NCBI RefSeq assembly: GCF_023078355.1
Contig: NZ_CP095552.1
Span: 1,984,001 to 2,048,000, forward strand
Source: Gordonia hongkongensis
Lineage (GTDB): Bacteria > Actinomycetota > Actinomycetes > Mycobacteriales > Mycobacteriaceae
Direction of reading: 5' to 3'
DNA length: 64,000 nt
The position numbers and the translations under genes are program-made. Below the pieces are notes generated by a model. That model saw nothing but the letters and a program-made list of their open reading frames with translations, was not told where the DNA came from and ran no database searches. Positions 56,001 to 64,000 of the stretch are shown here, one piece after another; the first letter of the stretch is position 1, and the number at the start of each line of letters is the position of its first letter.

Positions 56001-56970
56001 AGTCGGCCGCGCCGAGCTTGCCGTCGCGGGCGCGACGGACGATGTCCTGGTACGCCGTGTAGAACTCGGCGAAGCCCATCGTCTCGCATTCCTTGATCGC
56101 GGCGACGACCAAGGTGCGGTTGCCATCCTTGCCGACCAGGTCGATGGCCAGGCCGAGGTTGGTGTGCGCGGGTGTGACGACGTTCGGCTTGCCGTCGATC
56201 TCGGCGAAGTGCCGGTTCATGTTCGGGAACGCCTTGATGGCCTGCACGATCGCGTAACCCAGGATGTGGGTGAAGCTGATCTTGCCGCCTCGGGTCCGCG
56301 CGAGGTGGTTGTTGACGACGATCCGGTTGTCGATCATCGCCTTGGCGGGCACCGCACGGACGCTGGTGGCCGTCGGGATCTCCAACGACAGCGCCATGTT
56401 CTTCGCGATGGCCGCGGCGGGACCGCGCAGGACCTTGTTGCCGTCGGCGCTCTCGGACTTCTGTGCGTCCGACTTCGCGGACCCGGACTTCTGGGCCTCG
56501 GGCGCGGCGGTCTTGCCCGCCTCGGGCTTGGGCTGCGAGCGGGCCGACCCGTCGCGGCTGGCGACGCTGTGCCCCGACGCCGCCTTCGTGGCGGTCGACT
56601 CCTTGGCGGGGGTGGGTTTGCGCGGTGCCGTGCGCGCCGGGGTCTGATCCAGGGTGACCTGCTTGCGCGGCGTGGTCTCGGTGGCCGGCGCGGAGGTGTT
56701 GCGTGCCGACCCGTTGGTCGACGCACTCGTGGTCGAGGAGGAGGACGAGGTGGCCGCTGTGGTGGCCGAAGTCTTTGCGGCAGTGGGCTTTGCGGAATTC
56801 GAGGGCGGAGCGGCGGCCGGGGCGGAGCCACCGTTGTCGCCGGGTTCGTAGTTCTTCAGTAGTTCGTGCCAACTCGGGTCGACCGAGTTCGGGTCTTCTT
56901 GGTATTGCTGGTACATTTCCTCGACCAGCCACGTGTTCTGTCCGAAGTCTGAAATCGAACTGCTGCTCAC
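53075..56970 (-). CDS. kgd: Multifunctional 2-oxoglutarate metabolism enzyme Kgd, frameshifted by an apparent 1-base deletion
   Basis: Kgd combines a lipoyl-less E2-like acyltransferase domain (about 190-430, [20 protein letters not shown]) with a ThDP-dependent E1 domain ([39 protein letters not shown]). It acts as 2-oxoglutarate decarboxylase or dehydrogenase E1 in the TCA cycle. A Thr/Ser/Ala-rich linker spans about 50-185. Near the end the frame is lost at the five-base run 53980-53984. A sixth base restores GSEYTPLNHLQ followed by [21 protein letters not shown] and a 1298-residue protein with the typical C-terminus [15 protein letters not shown]. The start is GTG 56970. Confidence 0.92.
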
Positions 56971-57099
56971 AGCGGTATCTCGCCTCAATTCCCTGAAGGT
57001 GCCGGGTTCTCTGCCACGCGTCGTCTCTTGTGGAGACTATCGGTGAACCACCTGACGATGCTACGCGTCGTCGACTCGCTCACACCTACCGACCTGTTA

Positions 57100-60000
57100 C
57101 TACGGAGTCAGTTCCGAGGTGGCCCGCGTGACCGCCGTGGCGGCCCTCCGTGCGCTGGTCGGAGCGGGTGAGTCGGGGCGGGGCACCGCCGGCTCGTCGG
57201 GATCGACACCGGCATCCCAGAAGCCGCGGTACCTCTGTCCCAACGCGAGCAGCTCCTCGTGTGTTCCGAGTTCGACGATCCGTCCGCCGTCCACCACCGC
57301 GATGGTGTCTGCGCGGGCGGCCGTGGCCAGTCGGTGGGCGACGATCACCGACGTGCGGTGCCGGGTCACCGCCCGTCCGGCGGCGAGGACCTGCGCCTCG
57401 GTGGCCTGGTCGAGGGTCGCGGTCGCCTCGTCGAGCAGCAGCAGATCGGGCTCGACGAGTTCGGCCCGGGCCAGTGCGATGAGTTGGCGCTGGCCCGAGC
57501 TCAGCCCCTGGCCGCGTTCCCCGATGGGATGGTTCATCCGGCCGGGCAGGGCGGTGATCATGCGCAGTGCGCCGACCGCGGCGGCGGCGTCGACGATCGC
57601 GGCCCGATCGGCGTCGGGCCGGCCGTAGGCGATGTTCTCGGCGACGGTGCCGGTGAACAGGTGCGGCTCCTGCGGGACGAGGCCGAGCCGCCGCCGATAT
57701 CCGGCGAGTTCGTAGTCACCGATGTCGGTGCCGTCGACAAGTACCCGTCCGGTGGTCGGATCGTAGAAGCGCGCCAGCAGCTTGACGATCGTCGACTTGC
57801 CGGCACCCGTCCGGCCGACCAGGGCGAGCGACGACCCGGCCGGGATGTGCAGGTCGACGGCGGACAGCGCATCCGTCGTCGAACCCTGGTAGCGGAATCC
57901 GACCCGGTCGAAGTCGACGACGCCGTCGAACCCGCCGTGTGGCGGGGACTCGGCTCTCGCCGAGGTGCGCAGCGAACTCGGCGTGCGCAGCAGGTCGCCG
58001 ATCCGGCGGAGCCCCACGGCCGCCTGCTGGTAGCCGTCGAAGACCTGCGAGAGCTGTTGCACCGGACCGAACAGCATCGTCAGGTAGAGGACGAAGGCGA
58101 CGAGTGTGCCCGCCGAGAGCGAACCCGACGCCACCTGCCCGGCGCCGACGCCCAGCGCGATCGCGGTCGCGATGTCGGACATGAGCTGGATGAGCGGGAA
58201 GTACGAGGCGATCGCCCGCTGCGAGACCATCCGGGCCTCGACCCATTCTCCGGAGCGACGCGCGAACCGGGCCTGGGCGTCGTCGGTGCGCAGGTAGGTC
58301 TGCGTGGTCTTGATGCCGGCGATGTTCTCCTGGAAGTCCGCATTGACGACGCTGATCAGTTCGCGCGAGCGCGTGTAGGCGCGGCTTGCGACGCGGCGGA
58401 AGACGACCGTCGCGGCGATCAGGAGGGGGAAGACGGGCAGCACCAGGAGTCCGAGCAGCGGGCCGGTGATCAGGAGCGCGACACCGACGCCGACGAGCGT
58501 CAGCACCGCCACGATCGCCGAGGTCAGTCCGGTTTGCAGGAACGTCGACAAGGCGTCGATGTCGGTCGTCATCCGGGTCATGATCCGGCCCGACAGCTCG
58601 CGCTCGTAGTAGTCGAGTCCGAGGCGCTGGATGTGGGCATAACTGCGGATCCGCAGTCCGAACAGCACCCGTTCGCCGGCCCTGGTCGAGGTGATCGCCA
58701 TCGACGACGCGGCGACCCAGCCGACTCCGACCAGTACGACGCCGCCGACCGCGGCCCACATCAGGGTCGACCCCTCGGTGTGTCCGGTCGAGTCGATGAC
58801 CGCCCGGGCGATGCTCGGGAAGGCCAGGCCGACGAGCGTGTCGATGGCGATGGCGAGCAGTGCGGCGGCGAGCAGCCACCGGACCGGCGCGAGGAGTCCG
58901 CGCAGGGTGAAGACCGGGTTCTCGCGTCGGGCGGCGGCGACGTCGACCTCTGGCCGCTCGACCGCAGGCGGGAGCGCGTCCACCGAGGCCTGGAGCCGGG
59001 GGGTGGCCGGCATCGAACCGAGAGCGCTGGCCACGCCGCCGCCGCGACCGGTCCGTGAGCCCGCCCCCATCGCCGGAGAGGTCCGGGCCGCGACGTCGAT
59101 CGAGTCGGAAGCAACTTCGGGCCACAGGCTCTCGATCTCGGTCGGGCCCGGTCCGCGCAGCGGTGGCGCGGTGTCGGCGACCGGGGCCGCGCCGGGGATG
59201 TCGTCGTGGACGCCATCGGGCGCCGGTTGCGTGGTGCTCGACATCAGCTCGCGGAAGCGCGGTGAGGTCGCCTCGAGTTCGGCGAGCGTCCCCAGCGCGG
59301 TGATCCGGCCGTCGTCGAGCACCGCGACGCGATCGGCGAGGACGAGCGTCGAACGTCGATGGGCGAGGACCAGCATCGTGGCGCGGCGGTCGCGGAGCCC
59401 GCCCAGGATGCGCGCCTCGGTGGTGGCGTCCACTGCGGACGTCGCGTCGTCGAGCACGAGGATGCGGGGGTCGGCGAACAGGGCGCGGGCCAGGGCGATT
59501 CGCTGACGCTGCCCGCCCGACAGAGTGAGCCCGCGTTCGCCGATGACGGTGTCGTATCCGTCGGGGAGCGCCTCGACGAATTCCGCGGCGTCGGCCGCGG
59601 CGGCTGCCGCCCGAACCCGGTCGGCGGCGTCGGCCCCGGCGGCTGCCGGGCCCATCGCGATGTTCGCGGTGATGGTGTCGGAGAACAGGAACGGCTCGTC
59701 GAACACGACGGCGACGGCACGGTGGAGCGCCTCGGGCGCGAGGTCGTCGATCCGGTACCGGGACGGCTCGTCACCGGTGCTGGCGCCGAGCAGCGAGATC
59801 GTTCCGATGTCGGGTCGTTCGAACCGGCTGACCAGGTCGGCGATGGTCGACTTGCCGGAACCGGGCGGACCCACGATCGCCACACATTCGCCCGGCTCGA
59901 TCCGCAGGTCGATACCGGACAGCACGGCGGGCGGGTCGTCGGCGTCGTGGGTGTGGTGGGCGAACCCCACACCGTCCAGTTCGACGCCCAGGGGGCCGTC

Positions 60001-61029
60001 GGGCAGCGTGCCGGTCGCGGTGTCGCCCGGATCGTGGGGATGGTCGATGACGTCGTAGACGCGTTCGACGGCCGCCCGCGCCAGCTGGGCGTTGACGATC
60101 AGGTTCGTCAGCAGTCGGGCGATGCCGGTCATGGTGGCGACGTACGTGCTGAACGCGACGAAGGTGCCGGCCGTGATCGCGCCGGTCATCGTGAGGTAGC
60201 CGCCCACGACGATTACCCCGACCATGCCCAGCTGCGGGATGGCGGCCAGGGTCGGGGCGAATCGAGCATTGATCCGGGCGGCGCGGAGCCGGCGAGCGAA
60301 CACCGTCCGGCACCGGGTGACGAGGTCGTCGACCGCGCGTTCCTCCTGGCCGAAACCCTTCACGACCCGCACGCCGGTGACGGTCTCCTCCACGTGCTGG
60401 GCGACGTCGGCGGCGGCCTGCTGCGCCGACCACGTCGCCGCGAACAGCCGACGCCGGGTACGCCACACCTCGAGGGCGATGAGCGGGGCGATCAGCAACG
60501 CCACCCCGGTCAGGAGCGGCGACAGGTACGCCATGATGGCCAGGGCCACGACCATCTGCACCGCGGCGCCCAACGACAGTGGCGCCATGGCCAGCAGACT
60601 CTGGACGACCTGGATGTCGGAGATCGAGCGGGACACGATCTGTCCGGTGCGGATCTGGTGCTGGCTGCGGCCGTCGAGGTGCAGCAGGGTGTCGAGGAGT
60701 CGGAGTCGCAGCGTGTTCTGCACGTTCACCGCGAGCCGTCCCGCGAACACCCGCCGGCCGAGATGGCAGGCGTAACGGACGACGGCGAAGACGACCAGCG
60801 CGACGATCACGGTCTGTAGCGAGAGGCCGTCGTCGACGACGCCGGTGGCGTGGTCGATCGCGGCCTTGGTCAGCAGCGGCATCAGCACGTCCACCCCGAC
60901 GGCGACCAGGGTGAAGATCATCGTGACGACAGCGACGCGTCGGTATCGCCAGGACTCGCCGACGAGCCGGCGGATCCAGCCGGGCGTGGCTGCCGACTGC
61001 GGGGACGGTGCGGCCGCCGCGGTCACCAC
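57100..61029 (-). CDS. Four-domain ABC exporter (TMD-NBD-TMD-NBD, Rv0194-like)
   Basis: This 1309-residue fused half-transporter pair is a complete multidrug-type exporter. NBD1 has Walker A GPPGSGKST, signature LSGGQRQRIALARAL but Walker B ILVLDDATSAVD, with Asp in place of the catalytic Glu. NBD2 has GRTGAGKST, LSSGQRQLIALARA and the normal LLLLDEATATLD. One ATP site is therefore degenerate, as in asymmetric exporters. The 100-residue linker after NBD1 is low-complexity. M. tuberculosis Rv0194 has the same layout and exports drugs. Confidence 0.93.
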   Translation of the reverse strand: MVTAAAAPSPQSAATPGWIRRLVGESWRYRRVAVVTMIFTLVAVGVDVLMPLLTKAAIDHATGVVDDGLSLQTVIVALVVFAVVRYACHLGRRVFAGRLAVNVQNTLRLRLLDTLLHLDGRSQHQIRTGQIVSRSISDIQVVQSLLAMAPLSLGAAVQMVVALAIMAYLSPLLTGVALLIAPLIALEVWRTRRRLFAATWSAQQAAADVAQHVEETVTGVRVVKGFGQEERAVDDLVTRCRTVFARRLRAARINARFAPTLAAIPQLGMVGVIVVGGYLTMTGAITAGTFVAFSTYVATMTGIARLLTNLIVNAQLARAAVERVYDVIDHPHDPGDTATGTLPDGPLGVELDGVGFAHHTHDADDPPAVLSGIDLRIEPGECVAIVGPPGSGKSTIADLVSRFERPDIGTISLLGASTGDEPSRYRIDDLAPEALHRAVAVVFDEPFLFSDTITANIAMGPAAAGADAADRVRAAAAAADAAEFVEALPDGYDTVIGERGLTLSGGQRQRIALARALFADPRILVLDDATSAVDATTEARILGGLRDRRATMLVLAHRRSTLVLADRVAVLDDGRITALGTLAELEATSPRFRELMSSTTQPAPDGVHDDIPGAAPVADTAPPLRGPGPTEIESLWPEVASDSIDVAARTSPAMGAGSRTGRGGGVASALGSMPATPRLQASVDALPPAVERPEVDVAAARRENPVFTLRGLLAPVRWLLAAALLAIAIDTLVGLAFPSIARAVIDSTGHTEGSTLMWAAVGGVVLVGVGWVAASSMAITSTRAGERVLFGLRIRSYAHIQRLGLDYYERELSGRIMTRMTTDIDALSTFLQTGLTSAIVAVLTLVGVGVALLITGPLLGLLVLPVFPLLIAATVVFRRVASRAYTRSRELISVVNADFQENIAGIKTTQTYLRTDDAQARFARRSGEWVEARMVSQRAIASYFPLIQLMSDIATAIALGVGAGQVASGSLSAGTLVAFVLYLTMLFGPVQQLSQVFDGYQQAAVGLRRIGDLLRTPSSLRTSARAESPPHGGFDGVVDFDRVGFRYQGSTTDALSAVDLHIPAGSSLALVGRTGAGKSTIVKLLARFYDPTTGRVLVDGTDIGDYELAGYRRRLGLVPQEPHLFTGTVAENIAYGRPDADRAAIVDAAAAVGALRMITALPGRMNHPIGERGQGLSSGQRQLIALARAELVEPDLLLLDEATATLDQATEAQVLAAGRAVTRHRTSVIVAHRLATAARADTIAVVDGGRIVELGTHEELLALGQRYRGFWDAGVDPDEPAVPRPDSPAPTSARRAATAVTRATSELTP

Positions 61030-61781
61030 GAACCGGGTGGGAGCGGATCCGGGGTGGGTGCCTCACTGAAGTCGACGTCGATGACCCACGTCCGGGGTGC
61101 CGGCCCGAACGCCTCGCGCGCGTTGTGGACGACCTTCCGGCCGAGGGCGCGACTCCCCACACCACCGATGACCGCACCGATACCGGCGGGCATGAGCTTG
61201 CCGAAGATCAGCGGCGCCCGGCGGATCGCGTACTTCTTGACGAGTTTGTTCACCAGGGTCTTGTTCAGTTTGGTGATCGCACCGGATGGCAGGGCGGCTC
61301 CACCGAGTCGGCGCAGCGCACCGCCTCCGGTGCCGACCACGCGACCGAGGGCCAGCACACCCTCTTCGCCCAGCGCGACGGTCATGACCAGGGCCTTGCG
61401 ACGCTCGGACTCGTGCACCGGGATGCCGTGCACCTCGGCGATCGACAGCGCGAGCAGGGCCGACGCCTCGAGGAAGAACGCCGTGTCCCCGGTCATCGCC
61501 CCGAACGCGGTCATCGTGCCGACACCGGGCACCGCGGCCGCCGCGCCGACGGCGCCGCCGGAACCGGTGACCGCGTTCAGATAACGCTTCTCGAGCCGCT
61601 CGATGATCTGCGCGGGTGAGTCGTCGGGGTACTTCCGCCGCAGTGAATCGACGTACTTCTTCACCGCGGGTGCCTGCAGTCGCTGTGCCCGGTCCAGGAT
61701 TCCGCCGGTCACCTCGACGGCCTTGCCGGGGGGCGTACGGCCGTGGTCTGCCGAAAGTCCCTGTGACGCCTTGTCTTTCAT
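61023..61781 (-). CDS. Conserved protein, Rv1249c-like
   Basis: This 252-residue protein has a glycine-rich hydrophobic centre (AVGAAAAVPGVGTMTAFGAMTGDTAF) and a late GKLMPAGIGAVIGGVGSRALGRKVV segment, the pattern of EcsC-like proteins. Function is unknown. It overlaps the ABC exporter start by seven bases and follows the thiol transferase gene by a 4-base overlap, so the three are one operon. The kgd - Rv1249c - MFS order is kept from M. tuberculosis with two genes inserted. Confidence 0.75.
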   Translation of the reverse strand: MKDKASQGLSADHGRTPPGKAVEVTGGILDRAQRLQAPAVKKYVDSLRRKYPDDSPAQIIERLEKRYLNAVTGSGGAVGAAAAVPGVGTMTAFGAMTGDTAFFLEASALLALSIAEVHGIPVHESERRKALVMTVALGEEGVLALGRVVGTGGGALRRLGGAALPSGAITKLNKTLVNKLVKKYAIRRAPLIFGKLMPAGIGAVIGGVGSRALGRKVVHNAREAFGPAPRTWVIDVDFSEAPTPDPLPPGSW

Positions 61782-62848
61782 TCGGCCGCCGCTCGTTCCG
61801 TCGGTACCCAGTCCGCTGCGGGCACGACCTCGGCCGGTGGTGGGGGACCGGGGGGTGTGCCGTCACCGAACGGGCGACCGCCCAGGTCGTCGCGATGGTG
61901 TGCGGTGAGCCAGCCGCGGAGGTCCGGGCCCTTCGGCACGATCTGCGTGGGATTCACGTCGGTGTGGACGATGTAGTAGTGCTGTTTGATCTGGGTGAAG
62001 TCGGTGGTGTCGCCGAAGCCGGGCGTCTGGAACAGGTCCCGGGCATAGGCCCACAGCACCGGCATCTCGCTCAACTTGCTCCGATTGCACTTGAAGTGGC
62101 CGTGATACACCGCGTCGAAGCGCGCCAGGGTGGTGAAGAGCCGGACGTCGGCCTCGGTGATGGTGTCGCCGACCAGGTAACGCTGCGTCGACAACCGCTC
62201 GGACAACTCGTCGAGTTTGGTGAACAACCGGTCGTACGCCGCGTCGTAGGCTTCCTGGCTGCCGGCGAATCCGCAGCGGTAGACGCCGTTGTTGACCTCC
62301 GTGTAGATGCCGTGGCTGACCTCGTCGATCTCGTCGCGCAGACGCTCCGGGTAGAGCTCCGGCGCGCCGTCGCGATGGAAGGCGGTCCATTCCAGCGAGA
62401 AGTCGATGGTGATCTGCGGGAAGTCGTTGGTGACGACCTCGCCGGTCGGCACGTCGACCATCGCCGGCACGGTGATCCCCTTCGGGTAGCCGGGGATCCG
62501 CTTCTCGTAGGCGTCCTTGAGTCGCGGGATCTGCAGGACCGGGTCCACCCCGCCGGGGTCGAGGTCGAAGGTCCACGAGTTCTTGTCGTGCGTGGGACCG
62601 CACAGCCCGAGCGAGATGGCGTCCTCGAGGCCGAGTAGCCGCCGCACGATGAGGGTCCGGTTGGCCCACGGGCAGGCCCTGGCTGCGACGAGCCGGTACC
62701 GGCCGGCCTCCACCGGATAGCCGTCCCGGCCGTCGGCGGTGATGCGGGTCTCGATGTACTTCGTGTCCCGGACGAACTCCTCGCCGGTCATCACGTACGA
62801 ACCCTGTTCGCCCTCGGACGCGGTGCTCTGCTCGGACTCTGTGCTCAT
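61778..62848 (-). CDS. Glutathionyl-hydroquinone reductase-like thiol transferase
   Basis: This 356-residue omega/xi-class GST-fold protein has the CPW active site (C59 in RACPWANRTLI), the cis-proline strand and a C-terminal helical domain (LVGDTITEADVRLFTTLARFDAVYHGHFKCN). Family enzymes reduce glutathionyl-hydroquinones. Because Mycobacteriales make mycothiol and not glutathione, the natural thiol is probably mycothiol (inference). The ATG at 62848 was chosen; an ATG three codons upstream is also open. Confidence 0.87.
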   Translation of the reverse strand: MSTESEQSTASEGEQGSYVMTGEEFVRDTKYIETRITADGRDGYPVEAGRYRLVAARACPWANRTLIVRRLLGLEDAISLGLCGPTHDKNSWTFDLDPGGVDPVLQIPRLKDAYEKRIPGYPKGITVPAMVDVPTGEVVTNDFPQITIDFSLEWTAFHRDGAPELYPERLRDEIDEVSHGIYTEVNNGVYRCGFAGSQEAYDAAYDRLFTKLDELSERLSTQRYLVGDTITEADVRLFTTLARFDAVYHGHFKCNRSKLSEMPVLWAYARDLFQTPGFGDTTDFTQIKQHYYIVHTDVNPTQIVPKGPDLRGWLTAHHRDDLGGRPFGDGTPPGPPPPAEVVPAADWVPTERAAAE

Positions 62849-62939
62849 GGGCTCCACAGTAATGATCCGGAGCGATATCCCGCCCCGAGCTGCCGCGAAA
62901 CCCGTGATCGCGCGGGCCGTTCACGAATCGGACAGGGTG

Positions 62940-63102
62940 AGTGGTGTGTCTCGGAAACAGGCGACTGGTCTCCGGCGTTCGATCGGCGCCTGGCTGCGTT
63001 GTCGTCGGTCGAGATAGCTCCGCTATCGCTCCCTCCTCCGCCTTGCCAGCTCACCGATCGCTCCACCGGAGACCGGCCACCTCTTTCCGAGACACACCAC
63101 TA
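62940..63102. repeat. Nested imperfect inverted repeat (about 163 bp)
   Basis: The outer arms share AGTGGTGTGTCTCGGAAA exactly (62940-62957 against the complement of 63084-63101), then pair with scattered mismatches for about 40 more bases (GGTCTCCGG, CGATCGG, CTGGC are conserved). The loop contains a second perfect hairpin, GATAGC-TCC-GCTATC. The right end lies 12 bases before the MFS start codon. It could be a small mobile (MITE/REP-like) element or a structured leader. Confidence 0.85.
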
Positions 63103-63113
63103 GCATCGAGGAA

Positions 63114-64000
63114 ATGCAGTCGAGCGACGCCGCCCGCGGCCAGAACGCGGGCACCGACGAGATGGTCACCGCCCGCCCGTGGGCCGCGATGCTGGCGCTC
63201 TGCGTGGGCTTCTTCATGATCCTCGTCGACATGACGATCGTGGCCGTGGCCCAGCCGCGTATCCAGGCCGACCTCGACACGAACGTCAACGGCGTCGTCT
63301 GGGTCACCAGTGCGTACCTGCTCACCTACGCGGTGCCGCTGCTGATCACCGGTCGCCTGGGCGACAAGTTCGGCCCCAAGACGATGTACCAGCTCGGTCT
63401 CGCGGTCTTCACCGCGGCCAGCCTCTGGTGCGGCCTGTCGTCGTCGATCGGTGAGCTGATCGCGGCCCGCGGTCTGCAGGGTGTCGGCGCCGCCCTCATC
63501 ACCCCGCAGACGATGGCGCTGATCACCCGCATCTTCCCGGCCGAGAAGCGTGGCGCGGCAATGGGGGTGTGGGGCACGGTCGCCGGCGTGGCGACCCTCG
63601 TCGGTCCGCTGCTGGGAGGCGTGCTGACCGACGCGTTCGGCTGGGAGTGGATCTTCTTCATCAACCTGCCCGTCGGCCTCGCCGGTCTCGTCCTCGCGGC
63701 CGTTCTCGTCCCGCGGGTCAGCACCAACGACCACCAGTTCGACTGGATCGGGGTCGGCCTGTCCGCGGTGGGTTTGTCCGCGTTGGTATTCGGCATCCAG
63801 GAGGGGGAGACCTTCGACTGGGACACCTGGATCTGGCTGCTCATCGTCGGCGGGGTCGTCGTCCTGGGAGTCTTCGTCTACTGGCAGTCCCGCATCCGCA
63901 CCGAGCCCCTGGTCCCGTTGTCGCTGTTCCGCGACCGCAACTTCTCGCTGTCGACCATCGGCATCGCGTCGATGGGCTTCGCCGTGTCGGCGATGATGAT
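63114..64000 (+). CDS. DHA2-family MFS transporter (Rv1250-like), 3' end outside window
   Basis: The 296 residues visible include at least seven membrane helices. Motif A is [16 protein letters not shown] and the TM5 drug-export motif is [25 protein letters not shown], typical of 14-TM drug/proton antiporters such as Rv1250. The ATG at 63114 has GAGGAA just upstream. The nested inverted repeat immediately upstream may affect its expression. Confidence 0.93.
   Translation, partial: MQSSDAARGQNAGTDEMVTARPWAAMLALCVGFFMILVDMTIVAVAQPRIQADLDTNVNGVVWVTSAYLLTYAVPLLITGRLGDKFGPKTMYQLGLAVFTAASLWCGLSSSIGELIAARGLQGVGAALITPQTMALITRIFPAEKRGAAMGVWGTVAGVATLVGPLLGGVLTDAFGWEWIFFINLPVGLAGLVLAAVLVPRVSTNDHQFDWIGVGLSAVGLSALVFGIQEGETFDWDTWIWLLIVGGVVVLGVFVYWQSRIRTEPLVPLSLFRDRNFSLSTIGIASMGFAVSAMM

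Noticed and set aside
54022..56862. A 946-codon open frame antisense to kgd
   Set aside because: It mirrors the codon pattern of the highly conserved kgd frame in very GC-rich DNA, has no recognisable domain, and is dominated by residues expected from antisense reading (His, Arg, Asp, Val, Leu).
57259..59058. A 599-codon open frame antisense to the ABC exporter
   Set aside because: It is a shadow of the fused exporter gene with no family features or plausible start signal.

Overview
The window is very GC-rich DNA from a mycolic-acid actinobacterium of the order Mycobacteriales, most like Gordonia or a close relative. The inference rests on gene content and order: an arabinogalactan-linker rhamnosyl pathway (rmlD, wbbL), a LytR-CpsA-Psr ligase, the LpqY-SugABC trehalose importer that recycles mycolate-derived trehalose, sigE-rseA-htrA-tatB, and a Kgd-type 2-oxoglutarate decarboxylase. 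Several blocks follow Mycobacterium tuberculosis gene order.

Layout. (1) 1-12.3 kb matches the Rv3278c-Rv3264c neighbourhood: a PH-domain membrane protein, an inserted two-component system, GtrA, purK-purE, two small enzymes, a TIGR03089 protein, an LCP ligase, and rmlD-wbbL-manB. (2) 12.3-33 kb matches Rv1220c-Rv1239c: an O-methyltransferase, sigE with a self-type ECF promoter, rseA with a second such promoter, htrA, tatB, mrp, a lytic transglycosylase, DUF1003, an MgtE-N/CBS protein, lpqY-sugABC and corA. Some accessory genes are interleaved (ParB-like, metallophosphoesterase, SUFU, methyltransferase, CDGSH, a haem-oxygenase-fold protein, endonuclease). (3) 33-53 kb is accessory, filling the corA-kgd interval. 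It holds a MarC protein, a betaine-binding-like lipoprotein, a 36-bp repeat array, an SDR-monooxygenase operon with a divergent TetR regulator, and a 14.8-kb locus with five condensation-type acyltransferases, three GT1-type glycosyltransferases, one GT2 and a DrrAB-type ABC exporter. That locus looks like the assembly and export machinery of an acylated surface glycolipid and is the best candidate here for an undescribed system. (4) 53-64 kb returns to core genes (Rv1248c-Rv1250 order): kgd, a four-domain ABC exporter, an Rv1249c-like protein, a CPW-motif thiol transferase and a DHA2-family MFS transporter cut by the window edge.

Sequence quality. Four genes (wbbL, the transglycosylase, one glycosyltransferase, kgd) are broken by what looks like a single missing base inside a G or C run, and two more (the PH-domain gene and the endonuclease) show the same pattern at their 3' ends. 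Each is repaired by restoring one base, which gives a normal protein and often a canonical start/stop overlap. I read these as homopolymer under-calls in the assembly, not real pseudogenes.

Non-coding structure: two ECF-sigma promoters, a near-consensus leaderless promoter overlapped by a perfect palindrome, two strong terminator-like hairpins between convergent genes, a five-copy 36-bp array, and a 163-bp nested inverted repeat in front of the MFS gene. I saw no tRNA, rRNA, CRISPR array, insertion sequence or phage gene.
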